Source: Microbacterium sp. SY138
GTDB lineage: Bacteria; Actinomycetota; Actinomycetes; Actinomycetales; Microbacteriaceae
DNA: 64,000 nucleotides
Reading direction: 5' to 3'
Assembly (NCBI RefSeq): GCF_039729145.1
Contig: NZ_CP155793.1
Coordinates: 3,855,072-3,919,071 of the forward strand
How positions within the stretch are numbered: position 1 is the stretch's first letter; every line of letters begins with the position of its first letter. Position numbers and translations under genes: made by a program. The notes below the pieces were generated by a model, which saw only the letters and a program-made list of their open reading frames with translations, did not search any database and had not been told where the DNA came from. Shown one piece after another: positions 49,037 through 57,829 of the stretch.

Positions 49037-51283
49037 ATGACCGCGATCACCCCCGAGCACGGCTTCCGTGCGCGCCTGCGAAGGCTCGCAGGCGGGACCG
49101 CTGTACTCGCGATCGCTTTGGGCGCCTACACGGTCGCTCTCCCGAGCACCGCCATCGCCGCCGGCGGATCCTCCTCAGACGACGAGCAGAGCATCGGGTT
49201 CCATGTCTCCGCAGGTCTGCGGGGGCTCGTCGCCCCCGGTTCCGCGACCACGGCGATGATTACGCTGCAGAACGACACGGATTCGAAGCTCTCCGGCGGT
49301 CAGGTGCAGGTGGAGCTCAGCAAGACTCCCCTGACGGATGAGGCGTCGGTCACGAGCTGGCTCGACGAGGGTGAGGCTCCTGGCGACTTCGCGACGATCG
49401 GTTCCGAGACGACGGCGCCACTCGAGGCCGACACGTCGGCCACGGCGACGGTCTTCGTGCCCGCCGACACCCTCTCCGATCTCACCCCTGGTGTGTACCC
49501 GCTGCGCGCAGAGCTCACCGGCGCGAAGACGGCGAGCGCCACCGACGATCGCGCGACAGCCGTCGCGGCCGCCGCCACGAGCGTGCTGGTCGTGGCGGAC
49601 TCCCAGACGACGCAGGTCGGTGTCCTGGTCCCGGTCACCGCGACGCCGGAGGGTGGGGCGCTGCTCAGTTCCGACGAACTCGCCGCGCTCACCGCGCCGG
49701 ACGGTGCTCTCACCGCTCAGCTCGACGGTGTCGCAGGAACCACCGCGGTGCTCGCGATCGACCCGTCGATCCTCACGGCCATCCGCGTGCTCGGCTCCTC
49801 AGCGCCGCGGTCGGCCCAGGACTGGCTCACCCGTCTCGAAGCTCTGCCCAACGCACGGTTCGCACTGCAGTTCGGTGATGCGGATGCCACCGCTCAGGCA
49901 CAGGCGGGGCTACCCGCACTCCTGCAGCCGACGACGCTGGCTCCGTTCCTCGATCCCGCGAACTTCCCGCAGGCACCTGCCAGCGTCTCCTCGACGGACG
50001 GACCGAGCGCGACGCCGGGCCCGTCCCCCAGCCCGACCAACACGCCGCAGCTTCCTGACGACCAGGAGCTCACGGCCGTCGAGGGTGCCCTTCCTCGAAT
50101 CCTGTGGCCGGACGACGACCTCGGACCCGACGACCTCTCCTCGTTCACGCGCTACCTCGGCGAGGGCACGACCACGGTCGTCTCCTCGGCAGCGCTCGGC
50201 GGACAGAGTGCGGCGCACGCCACGCTCGGCGGAAACGACCTCCTGGTCACAGACACGGGCCTGTCCGAGTCCTTGTCCGACGTCGCGGCCGAAGCGGACC
50301 CGCTCGATCGCCAGCGCCTCCTCGCCGAGGCCGCTGCTCTGCTCCTGCTCGCCGAGGATCGCGTCGCCGGTGCCCCCCTGCTCGTCGGACTCGACCGCGA
50401 CGAGAACCGCGACGCCGACGCGTTGCGCGACGCGATCTCGGCCGCCGATTCGATCGGATTCGAGCTGTCCGCGCTCCGCGCGACACCGCCGGTTCCGGCC
50501 GCCCTCACCTCCCAGGCCGATCCCGCTCGCGCCACCGCGGTCAACGAGCTCCTCGCCGATGAGGGCACTCTCACCGCCTTCGCCTCGATCCTCACCGACC
50601 CCCAGGTGCTGCTGAGCCCCGAGCGCATCAGGATCCTCCGCACGCTGGCCGTCGGATCGTCGGCGAAGTCCTTCGCCGACGGTGTCGAGAAGCACCGGAA
50701 GCGCACCACGGAGACGCTCGCGGCCGTGAGCATCCCGCCGTCCAGCACCATCCAGCTGCTCACGGCCAACGCCGACCTGCCGATCGCCGTGCGCAATGAC
50801 CTTCCGTGGCCGGTGACGGTGCAGCTGTTCGTCTCGCCGACCGACCCGCGCCTCGAAGTCACCCCGATGACCGAGACCGTCGTCGAGGCGAACTCGACGA
50901 AGCGCGTCAAGGTCCCGGTGTCGGCACGCGTCGGCAGCGGTGAGGTCGACCTGCGGCTCAGCCTCTACAGCCCCACCGGCGTGCAGATCCAGGGTCAGCA
51001 GGAGATCCGAGTCGCCGTTCGCGCCGAGTGGGAGACCATCGGTCTGGTCATCTTCGGAGGTCTCGCCGTCCTCCTGATCACCCTCGGTGTGATCCGGACG
51101 GTCCGCCGCAAGCGCCACGAGGCTGCTGAGGAGGCCGAGGCGGAGGCCGAGCTCGAGAAACTCGACGAGGTGGCCGCGGAGGCGGAGGTGTCCACGGAAG
51201 ACGAGGTGGTCGTGGAAGCCGAATCCGATGCTCCTGCACCGACGACTGGAGACAAGACCGGCGACGGGAGACAGATTGAGTAG
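49037..51283 (+). CDS. DUF6049 family membrane-anchored extracellular protein
   Basis: A 748-residue protein with a signal peptide ('TAVLAIALGAYTVALPSTAI'), a large extracytoplasmic region of mixed beta and alpha/beta character, one C-terminal transmembrane helix ('TIGLVIFGGLAVLLITLGVI', near residue 680) and an acidic cytoplasmic tail of repeated Glu/Ala. This is the DUF6049 protein encoded immediately before murJ in most actinobacteria (Rv3909 in M. tuberculosis). It overlaps murJ by 8 bp. A role in lipid II export or envelope assembly with MurJ is inferred from that conserved pairing. A TAGAAT -10-like hexamer is at 48977-48982. Confidence 0.9.
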   Translation: MTAITPEHGFRARLRRLAGGTAVLAIALGAYTVALPSTAIAAGGSSSDDEQSIGFHVSAGLRGLVAPGSATTAMITLQNDTDSKLSGGQVQVELSKTPLTDEASVTSWLDEGEAPGDFATIGSETTAPLEADTSATATVFVPADTLSDLTPGVYPLRAELTGAKTASATDDRATAVAAAATSVLVVADSQTTQVGVLVPVTATPEGGALLSSDELAALTAPDGALTAQLDGVAGTTAVLAIDPSILTAIRVLGSSAPRSAQDWLTRLEALPNARFALQFGDADATAQAQAGLPALLQPTTLAPFLDPANFPQAPASVSSTDGPSATPGPSPSPTNTPQLPDDQELTAVEGALPRILWPDDDLGPDDLSSFTRYLGEGTTTVVSSAALGGQSAAHATLGGNDLLVTDTGLSESLSDVAAEADPLDRQRLLAEAAALLLLAEDRVAGAPLLVGLDRDENRDADALRDAISAADSIGFELSALRATPPVPAALTSQADPARATAVNELLADEGTLTAFASILTDPQVLLSPERIRILRTLAVGSSAKSFADGVEKHRKRTTETLAAVSIPPSSTIQLLTANADLPIAVRNDLPWPVTVQLFVSPTDPRLEVTPMTETVVEANSTKRVKVPVSARVGSGEVDLRLSLYSPTGVQIQGQQEIRVAVRAEWETIGLVIFGGLAVLLITLGVIRTVRRKRHEAAEEAEAEAELEKLDEVAAEAEVSTEDEVVVEAESDAPAPTTGDKTGDGRQIE

Positions 51284-52892
51284 TCTCGGCCGCGCGAGCG
51301 CCATCATCGGCGCCGGCACCCTCGTCTCTCGACTGACCGGCCTGCTCCGCAGCATCGTGCTCGTCGGAGTGATCGGCTCGTACAAGTCGGGTCCTGCTGA
51401 TGCTTTCGCCGCTGCCAACACATTGCCGAACAGCGTGTTCTCGCTCATCTCCGTGGGAATCCTCACGGCGGTCATCGTGCCCCAGATCGTCAAGGCAGCT
51501 GCGGATGCCGACGGCGGAAACGCCTTCATCTCGAAGCTCTTCACGCTCGGCACCGTCGTACTCGTCGCCGTCACTGCCATTGCGACGATCGCGGCCCCGT
51601 GGCTGATCCAGCTCGTGGCTGGCGGCCTCTCTCCCACCACCCAAGCCTTGGCGACTGCATTGGCCTACTGGTGCCTCCCACAGATCCTGTTTTACGGCCT
51701 CTACGCGCTCCTCGGCGAAGCGCTCAACGCCCGTCGCATTTTCGGCCCGTTCACGTGGGCGCCCGTCGTCAACAACATCGTCTCCATCATCGGGTTCCTC
51801 GTGCTGGGCTGGGTGTTCTCGCCGGTCTCCCGGGTGTCGGCGGACTGGACCCCCGACATGATCGCAACGCTCGGCGGTACCGCGACGCTGGGCATCGCTA
51901 TCCAAGCGCTCGTTCTTCTGCTGTTCTGGCGGCGCACCGGACTCTCTCTACGGCCTGACTTCCGCTGGCGCGGCGTCGGACTGGGAGGGGTCGGCAAGCT
52001 GGCAGGCTGGACTTTCTTGATGGCTTTTGCGTCGCTGGCGGCTGGCATCCTGCAGGGTCGGATCGTGAGCGCCGCCTCTGGGACTGGAGCCTCCCTCGCC
52101 GTCACGGGCAACGCATGGCTAATCTTCATGTTGCCGTACTCGGTCATCGTTCTCTCCATAGGTACGCCGTACTTCACGCAGATCAGCGAGCATGCTGCGG
52201 CCGGTCGTCACGACGAGGTACGTGCGGACATCTCCCGCAGCATCCGAACTCTCCTCTTCTTCATCGTCGCCGCGGTCGCTGCCGTCGCAGCGGCGGCGAT
52301 CCCGGCCTCTCGTGTTTTCACCGAGAGCGCCCCGGACGCTCAGGGCGCGGCGCTGGTGCTGCTCTGTTACCTGCTCAGTCTGATTCCGTTGACCATCCTC
52401 TTCATTGTCCAGCGCACGTTCTACGCTTACGACGACACGCGCACGCCGTTCTGGTTCACGATCTTCCAGTGTGTGCTGATCGTCGTCACCGCGCTCGCAG
52501 CCGCAGCGCTCCTCTCGGCAGACGTCATTCCCCTGACTCAGCTCGCCGCGGCCGTCGCCCTCGGGCAGTCGATTGCCAGCACCCTCCAGACGATCGTTGC
52601 CACCTGGTTGCTCCACCGCAAGATCGGCGGGCTGGGCGTCGCATCCTGGATGATCGCGATCCTTCGTTTCGCGATCGCCGGGCTACCGGCAGGACTCGCG
52701 GGTTGGGGAGTGTTCCAGCTTCTCGGTGGCACCACCGGATGGGCCACCTCCGGTGTGATCCCCGCCACCCTCGGCACCGCGATCATCGGGCTCATCGTGG
52801 TGATCGTCTACATCGCCATCCTCGCCGCCCTGCGTGCCCCTGAGCTCAAGGCCGGCAGCGCCCTCATCCGTCGCTTCCTGCCCGGTCGCTGA
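51276..52892 (+). CDS. murJ: Lipid II flippase MurJ (MviN family)
   Basis: A 538-residue integral membrane protein with about 14-15 helices. The MurJ opening 'ASAIIGAGTLVSRLTGLLRS' and 'ADAFAAANTLPNSVFSLISV' followed by 'GILTAVIVPQIVKAAADAD' are diagnostic. It moves lipid-linked peptidoglycan precursor to the outer face. The TTG start at 51276 was selected because GGGAG lies seven bases before it and 'SSLGRAS' begins the conserved region; it lies inside the end of the DUF6049 gene. It lacks the long cytoplasmic pseudokinase domain of mycobacterial MurJ. No sigM gene follows it, unlike in M. tuberculosis. Confidence 0.94.
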   Translation: MSSLGRASAIIGAGTLVSRLTGLLRSIVLVGVIGSYKSGPADAFAAANTLPNSVFSLISVGILTAVIVPQIVKAAADADGGNAFISKLFTLGTVVLVAVTAIATIAAPWLIQLVAGGLSPTTQALATALAYWCLPQILFYGLYALLGEALNARRIFGPFTWAPVVNNIVSIIGFLVLGWVFSPVSRVSADWTPDMIATLGGTATLGIAIQALVLLLFWRRTGLSLRPDFRWRGVGLGGVGKLAGWTFLMAFASLAAGILQGRIVSAASGTGASLAVTGNAWLIFMLPYSVIVLSIGTPYFTQISEHAAAGRHDEVRADISRSIRTLLFFIVAAVAAVAAAAIPASRVFTESAPDAQGAALVLLCYLLSLIPLTILFIVQRTFYAYDDTRTPFWFTIFQCVLIVVTALAAAALLSADVIPLTQLAAAVALGQSIASTLQTIVATWLLHRKIGGLGVASWMIAILRFAIAGLPAGLAGWGVFQLLGGTTGWATSGVIPATLGTAIIGLIVVIVYIAILAALRAPELKAGSALIRRFLPGR

Positions 52893-52938
52893 TCCCACCC
52901 CAAAGGCTTCTCCCAGCGCAGCGGCGCAGACTGTGCGG

Positions 52939-52964
52939 GGAATGCCTCGCGGTTACCATGGGTT
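52939..52964 (+). promoter_or_regulatory. Predicted SigR/SigH-type promoter of trxBA
   Basis: GGAAT (52939-52943), exactly 18 bp, then GTT (52962-52964). This matches the -35 GGAAT and -10 GTT consensus of the thiol-stress sigma factors SigR of Streptomyces and SigH of Mycobacterium, which control thioredoxin systems. It is 47 bp upstream of the trxB start. Confidence 0.75.
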
Positions 52965-53011
52965 GAAGCATTCGAAGGTCATTCGACTGCAGTTTCTAAG
53001 ACGGAGAGCAC

Positions 53012-53992
53012 ATGCGTCAGGTCATCATCATCGGCTCCGGCCCCGCCGGATTCACGGCTGCCATCTACGCGGCCAGGGCGAACCTCAAGCCGCTGCTCAT
53101 CGCGAGCTCCGTCGAGGTCGGCGGCGAGCTGATGAACACCACCGAGGTCGAGAACTACCCGGGCTTCCCCGAAGGCATCCAGGGCCCCGAACTCATGGCC
53201 AAGTTCCAGGAGCAGGCGGAGAAGTTCGGCACCGAGGTCGTCTACGACGACGTCACCGAGCTGCAGCTCGACGGTCCCGTCAAGAAGGTTATCCTCGGCA
53301 GCGGTGCGGAGCACGAGACGCAGTCCCTGATCTACGCGACCGGTTCCGCCTACCGCAAGCTCGGCATCGAAGGTGAAGAGCGCCTCTCGGGCTACGGCGT
53401 CTCCTGGTGTGCCACGTGCGACGGGTTCTTCTTCCGCGAGAAGACGATCGCGGTCGTCGGAGGCGGCGATTCCGCGATGGAAGAGGCCACGTTCCTCACC
53501 CGTTTCGCCGACAAGGTCTACGTCATCCACCGCAAGGACACCCTGCGAGCGTCGAAGATCATGCAGGAGCGCGCCTTCGCGAACGAGAAGATCGAGTTCG
53601 TCTGGAACAGTGAGGTCGCCGAGGTGCTCGGTGGTGACTCCGTGACCGGCGTGCAGCTGCGCTCGACCGTTGACGGCACCCTCAGCGACCTCCCGCTCGA
53701 CGGACTCTTCATCGCCATCGGCAACGACCCGCGCACGCACCTCGTGCACGACAAGCTCGAGCTGACGTCGGAAGGCACCATCTGGGTCGACGGCCGTTCG
53801 TCGAAGACCTCGGTTCCCGGAGTCTTCGCTGCCGGCGACGTCATCGACCCCACCTATCGTCAGGCCATCACGGCTGCCGGCACGGGGACGGTCGCCGCTC
53901 TCGACGCGGAGCACTTCCTCGCAGACTTCGAAGACGCCTCCGTCGAGGTCCCGGCAGCCGAGGCCGCTGAGATCCTCACCGCCTCGGCATAG
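53012..53992 (+). CDS. trxB: Thioredoxin reductase
   Basis: A 326-residue flavoenzyme that reduces thioredoxin with NADPH. FAD site GSGPAG at residues 8-13, NADPH site GGGDSA at 150-155 and the redox-active pair Cys133-Cys136 in 'SWCATCDGFFF'. The C-terminal FAD contact 'GVFAAGDVIDPTYRQAITAA' is intact. ACGGAGAG precedes the ATG. Located 64 bp before trxA and behind a SigR-type promoter, so both should rise under disulfide stress. Confidence 0.98.
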   Translation: MRQVIIIGSGPAGFTAAIYAARANLKPLLIASSVEVGGELMNTTEVENYPGFPEGIQGPELMAKFQEQAEKFGTEVVYDDVTELQLDGPVKKVILGSGAEHETQSLIYATGSAYRKLGIEGEERLSGYGVSWCATCDGFFFREKTIAVVGGGDSAMEEATFLTRFADKVYVIHRKDTLRASKIMQERAFANEKIEFVWNSEVAEVLGGDSVTGVQLRSTVDGTLSDLPLDGLFIAIGNDPRTHLVHDKLELTSEGTIWVDGRSSKTSVPGVFAAGDVIDPTYRQAITAAGTGTVAALDAEHFLADFEDASVEVPAAEAAEILTASA

Positions 53993-54056
53993 CCCGGGAA
54001 CACTTTCCCCTCGTCGGCTGTTGTAGCAGACGAACCTCGAATCAAGGAGAACTCTG

Positions 54057-54380
54057 ATGAGTGCAAAGGCTACGAGCCAGGCGACCTGGGAGCAGGACGT
54101 TCTGCAGGCCGACGGTCCGGTGCTGGTGGACTTCTGGGCTGAGTGGTGCGGTCCGTGTCGTATGGTCGCGCCGGTTCTGGACGAGATCCAGGCCGACAAC
54201 CCCGACAAGATCACCATCCTCAAGCTCAACGTCGACGAGAACCCCGAGCTGGCGATGAAGTATCAGATCACGTCGATCCCGGCGATGAAGGTCTTCCACG
54301 GTGGTGAGGTCAAGACGACCATCATCGGCGCCAAGCCCAAGTTCGCGCTCGAGAAGGACCTTGCCGCATTCATCGGCTGA
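54057..54380 (+). CDS. trxA: Thioredoxin
   Basis: A 107-residue thioredoxin with the active site WCGPC at Cys31 and Cys34 ('VDFWAEWCGPCRMVAPVLDE') and the cis-proline region 'ITSIPAMKVFHGG'. It receives electrons from TrxB and reduces protein disulfides. CAAGGAGA precedes the ATG. The gene ends at a strong terminator. Confidence 0.98.
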   Translation: MSAKATSQATWEQDVLQADGPVLVDFWAEWCGPCRMVAPVLDEIQADNPDKITILKLNVDENPELAMKYQITSIPAMKVFHGGEVKTTIIGAKPKFALEKDLAAFIG

Positions 54381-54389
54381 TCCTCTGAC

Positions 54390-54430
54390 AAGAAGGGGCC
54401 GTACCTCCCGGGGAGGTACGGCCCCTTCTT
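54390..54430 (+). terminator. Rho-independent-type terminator of trxBA
   Basis: A 19-bp perfect stem with a 3-base loop: AAGAAGGGGCCGTACCTCC at 54390-54408 pairs with 54412-54430, ending in TTCTT. It lies nine bases after the trxA stop. Confidence 0.88.
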
Positions 54431-54468
54431 CGTCTCCGCGTCGCATCGCGTCCGCGACGCCGTCCTTC

Positions 54469-54999
54469 TCAGTGCTTGTCGTGCACCGAGACGGACGGCA
54501 GTCCGCGCGCGGCGCGAGCCCGATCGAGGATGTTCTGGATCACGGCCGTCTTCCCGTCGTTGTACGAGCCCTCTCCCCGAAGGGCGGTGCCCACGGCGGC
54601 ATGCTTCGCACGTGCGTAGAGCTCGACGTCGTCCGGATGCTGCAACAGCCAGTCCCGAAGTATCCGCTGGTTCACATCAGCCCACTCGTCCGCGCCGAAG
54701 AAGTGGGCAATTCGCGTGCGGACGCCGTCCTGCTCGAAGATCATCACCCGGTGGCTGCGCACTCCGCTCCCGAGCCTCCACCCCACGGCTTCGAGACCGG
54801 CTCGGTGCCGCCCGAAGTCATCCTCGTCTGCGATTCGCACGGCGAGGTCGATGATCGGTTTGGCATCCATGCCCGGGATGGCGGTGGATCCGATGTGCTC
54901 GACGAGCCAGTGCGGATTCCCGCACTCCCTCAGCTCCACCGCGATGTTCTCGAAGACCGCTGCCCAGCTCGGATCGTGGGGAACGAGAACCACGCCCAC
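54469..54999 (-). CDS. GrpB family protein (UPF0157)
   Basis: A 176-residue protein of the nucleotidyltransferase-like GrpB family: 'MGVVLVPHDPSWAAVFENIA', 'LVEHIGSTAIPGMDAKPIID' and 'RIAHFFGADEWADVNQRILR'. The family often shows the GS-x10-D pattern of a degenerate nucleotidyltransferase, present here as 'GSTAIPGMDAKPIIDL'. Activity unknown. The GTG start is one base after the previous stop, indicating coupling with the small upstream gene. Confidence 0.9.
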   Translation of the reverse strand: MGVVLVPHDPSWAAVFENIAVELRECGNPHWLVEHIGSTAIPGMDAKPIIDLAVRIADEDDFGRHRAGLEAVGWRLGSGVRSHRVMIFEQDGVRTRIAHFFGADEWADVNQRILRDWLLQHPDDVELYARAKHAAVGTALRGEGSYNDGKTAVIQNILDRARAARGLPSVSVHDKH

Positions 55000-55000
55000 C

Positions 55001-55336
55001 TCAGGAGGCGTCGGCGACGGTCGGATCCCAGCGCCGGTGGCGCTGCTTCTCGTCCAGCAGGCCCCAGACGGCCGATGTCAGCTCCGGGTACTCCAGGGCG
55101 ATCTGCCGGAGCACGCGATAGTGTCGGGCCGCATTGGGACGCACGCCGTCGTTCGCATTGATGTTGTCCGCGCGCAGCAGGTAGACGACGAGCTCATCGA
55201 CGCTGGGGAGCTCTTCCATGAACTCCCAGGGGTCCTCTCCCCCGAGAAGGCGCTCCTGGATGAGGACCGCGAGTTCGTCCGCCGCTTCGGCACGCAGCAC
55301 TTCCAGGCTGGCGCGACGCTGTACGGACTCGGTCAT
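55001..55336 (-). CDS. Hypothetical small protein
   Basis: A 111-residue helical, charged protein with no signal peptide: 'RRASLEVLRAEAADELAVLI' and 'GGEDPWEFMEELPSVDELVV', then 'RVLRQIALEYPELTSAVWGL'. I do not recognise a family with confidence. It is followed with one base between by the GrpB gene and preceded 9 bp upstream by the sugar porter gene, so it probably sits in a three-gene transcript. Confidence 0.72.
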   Translation of the reverse strand: MTESVQRRASLEVLRAEAADELAVLIQERLLGGEDPWEFMEELPSVDELVVYLLRADNINANDGVRPNAARHYRVLRQIALEYPELTSAVWGLLDEKQRHRRWDPTVADAS

Positions 55337-55345
55337 ACTTCCAGC

Positions 55346-56794
55346 CTACGTCGGCTGCGGGCCCCTCCGGCGCTCCACCTTCATGTTCTCGGTCATGTCT
55401 TCGAGCTCCCTGCCCTTGGTCTCCGGCACCTTGAAGAACACGAAGAAGAACGACAGGAGCGCGAAGAACGCGTAGAACCCGTAGGCGAATGTGAGGCCGA
55501 TCTCAGCGAACGCCGGGAACGTCGTGGAGATGAAGAAGTTCGCGACCCACTGCGCTGCAGCCGCGACGGCGAGAGCACCGGCTCTGATCGAGTTCGGGAA
55601 GATCTCGCCCAGCAGGACCCACACCAGCGGACCCCAGCTCGCGCCGAAGAACACGACGAAACCGTTCGCGCAGATCAGGGCGATGGTGGCCCACGGGTCG
55701 GGAAGCGTCGCCGTCCCCTGCGCGTCCAGCGTGCCGAACGAGAATGCCACCGCCATGAGGCCCAGCGTCACGGTCATCCCGACGGAACCCACCAGCAGCA
55801 TGATCCGGCGACCGATCTTGTCCACCAGCAGAATCGCCACGATCGTGACGACGATGTTCGTGACCGAGGTGATGACGGAGGTGAGCAGAGCGCTGGATTC
55901 GTCGAAGCCCACCGACTGCCAGAGGGTCGTCGAGTAGTAGAAGATCACGTTGATGCCGACGAACTGCTGGAACACCGACAGCAGGATGCCGATCCAGACG
56001 ATCGGCTTCAGGCCGAGACGGTTGCCGCGCAGGTCACGCAGCGACTCCGAGCGCTCCGTGTCGATGGTTCCGGTGATCTCGTCGATCTTCCCCTGCACAT
56101 CGACGGTCCCGGTGACGGTCTCGAGAACGTCGGCAGCTCTCTTCAGCTCACCCTTGCGCACCAGATATCGCGGAGATTCCGGCAGCCGAAGCGACATGAG
56201 CCCGTAGACCAGGGCAGGGATCGCGGCCACCATGAACATCCAGCGCCACGCGGTGAGACCCCACAGCGGCTGGTCCGCGGCACCGGCGATACCGGCGAGC
56301 AGTGCGTCGGAGAGCAGTGCCGCGAAGATACCGGTGACGATGGCGAGCTGCTGCAGGGAGCCGAGGCGCCCGCGGATGGCGGCCGGCGACACCTCGGCGA
56401 TGTAGGCCGGTGCGATCACCGAGGCAGCACCGACGCCGAGGCCCCCGATGACTCGCCAGATGATGAGATCGACGACGCTGAAGGCGAGACCGGAACCGAT
56501 GGCGGAGATGAAGAACATCGCGGCGGCGCCGACCATGACCGGGATGCGGCCGTATTTGTTGGAGACCGGACCCGCGAACCAGGCACCGACGGCGCAGCCG
56601 ATGAGGGCCGAAGACACGGCGAAGCCCTTCAGGGCAGTCCCGAGATCGAACCCCGAGACGTCGCCCGCCAGCGCGTCGACGGCACCGTTGATCACGGCGG
56701 TGTCGAATCCGAAGAGGAAACCACCCAACGCGGCCGCGATACTGACGGCGATCACGCGGCGCTTGATGGCTGCTGGACCGGCTGTTCTCGACAT
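55346..56794 (-). CDS. MFS sugar porter (SP family, XylE/GLUT-like)
   Basis: A 482-residue, 12-helix transporter. The sugar-porter signatures are present: 'GGFLFGFDTAVINGA', 'GGLGVGAASVIAPAYIAEVS', 'RGRLGSLQQLAIVTGI', 'PESPRYLVRKG' and the C-terminal 'KVPETKGRELEDM'. The QQ-x2-G-IN region 'FQQFVGINVIFYY' indicates a hexose- or pentose-proton symporter. The specific sugar is not predictable. It lies between the trx and par genes, where M. tuberculosis has other genes, and may be a lineage-specific insertion. Confidence 0.94.
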   Translation of the reverse strand: MSRTAGPAAIKRRVIAVSIAAALGGFLFGFDTAVINGAVDALAGDVSGFDLGTALKGFAVSSALIGCAVGAWFAGPVSNKYGRIPVMVGAAAMFFISAIGSGLAFSVVDLIIWRVIGGLGVGAASVIAPAYIAEVSPAAIRGRLGSLQQLAIVTGIFAALLSDALLAGIAGAADQPLWGLTAWRWMFMVAAIPALVYGLMSLRLPESPRYLVRKGELKRAADVLETVTGTVDVQGKIDEITGTIDTERSESLRDLRGNRLGLKPIVWIGILLSVFQQFVGINVIFYYSTTLWQSVGFDESSALLTSVITSVTNIVVTIVAILLVDKIGRRIMLLVGSVGMTVTLGLMAVAFSFGTLDAQGTATLPDPWATIALICANGFVVFFGASWGPLVWVLLGEIFPNSIRAGALAVAAAAQWVANFFISTTFPAFAEIGLTFAYGFYAFFALLSFFFVFFKVPETKGRELEDMTENMKVERRRGPQPT

Positions 56795-56854
56795 GACATC
56801 CCCCTCGTCGTCACGATGACGCGAGTCTAGGCTAGCGCTGCTCCTGTCGGGAGA

Positions 56855-57829
56855 TCACTTCGACGAGCCGTAGCCGCCCTCTCCCAGTTCTTCGAGAATG
56901 CGGTTGAGATCCTGGATCGAAGCGAAGTCGATCGTGACCTGGCCTTTTCGTGCACCTAGAGCGATCTTCACCCGGGTGTTCAACCGGTCACCGAGCTTGC
57001 CGGCGACCTCATCGAGGTACGCACGTCGTGCACCGGGAGTCGGCTTCACGGACTTGCCGGCGCTGGGCTGCGACTTGGCCGCTTCCTCCGTGGCGCGCAC
57101 CGACAGGTCTTCGTTCACGACCTTGTCCGCGAGGCGCTGCATGGACTCGGGATTGTCGAGGCTGAGGATCGCGCGTGCGTGGCCCGCGGTCAGGACTCCC
57201 GCCGCCACCCGCTGCTGCACCGGCACCGGCAGTTTCAGCAGACGGATCGTGTTGCTGATCTGCGGACGAGAGCGTCCGATACGAGTGGCCAGCTCTTCCT
57301 GGGTGATACCGAAGTCTTCGAGCAGCTGCTGATAGGCCGAGGCCTCTTCCAGCGGGTTCAGCTCGGAGCGGTGAAGGTTCTCGAGTAGCGCGTCCCGCAG
57401 GAGATCTTCGTCGGCGGTGTCGCGGACGATCGCGGGGATGACGTCGAGACCTGCCTCGCGAGCGGCACGAGTGCGCCGCTCGCCCATGATGAGCTCGTAC
57501 TGTCCCTCGGTGTTCTTGCGAACCACGACGGGCTGCAGCACACCGAACTCACGCACGCTGTGCACCAGTTCTGCCAGATCTTCGGGGTTGAAGTGTGTTC
57601 GAGGCTGGCGGGGGTTGGCGACGATCGTGTTCGGGTCGACCTGGATCAGGTGGATGCCGGGGACGATCTCGAGATCGGGTGCGTCGGCCTCCACCTCCGG
57701 CGCGGTCTCCGCGTTCGCCTGTCGCAGGCTCGCACCAGGGAAGAACACGTCGACGGGACGTTCCGACTGATCAGCTGTGGGGATGAGGGCGCCGATACCC
57801 CGACCCAGCCCAGTGCGCTTCGCCATCAT
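56855..57829 (-). CDS. parB: Chromosome partitioning protein ParB
   Basis: A 324-residue centromere-binding CTPase. The conserved start 'AKRTGLGRGIGALIP', the CTP-binding motifs 'ANPRQPRTHFNPEDL' and 'GERRTRAAREAGL' with 'ENLHRSELNPLEEA', and the helix-turn-helix 'GITQEELATRIGRSRPQISN' are all present; a C-terminal dimerisation domain follows a linker. ParB loads at parS and spreads by sliding. Two adjacent ATGs overlap the parA stop in AAATGATGG, so the exact start is uncertain by one codon. Eight parS sites lie within 3.5 kb. Confidence 0.97.
   Translation of the reverse strand: MMAKRTGLGRGIGALIPTADQSERPVDVFFPGASLRQANAETAPEVEADAPDLEIVPGIHLIQVDPNTIVANPRQPRTHFNPEDLAELVHSVREFGVLQPVVVRKNTEGQYELIMGERRTRAAREAGLDVIPAIVRDTADEDLLRDALLENLHRSELNPLEEASAYQQLLEDFGITQEELATRIGRSRPQISNTIRLLKLPVPVQQRVAAGVLTAGHARAILSLDNPESMQRLADKVVNEDLSVRATEEAAKSQPSAGKSVKPTPGARRAYLDEVAGKLGDRLNTRVKIALGARKGQVTIDFASIQDLNRILEELGEGGYGSSK

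Noticed and set aside
52893..53011. Possible sigM-like small gene between murJ and trxB
   Set aside because: The gap is only 119 bp and is occupied by the trxBA promoter; no sigma factor or anti-sigma gene fits.
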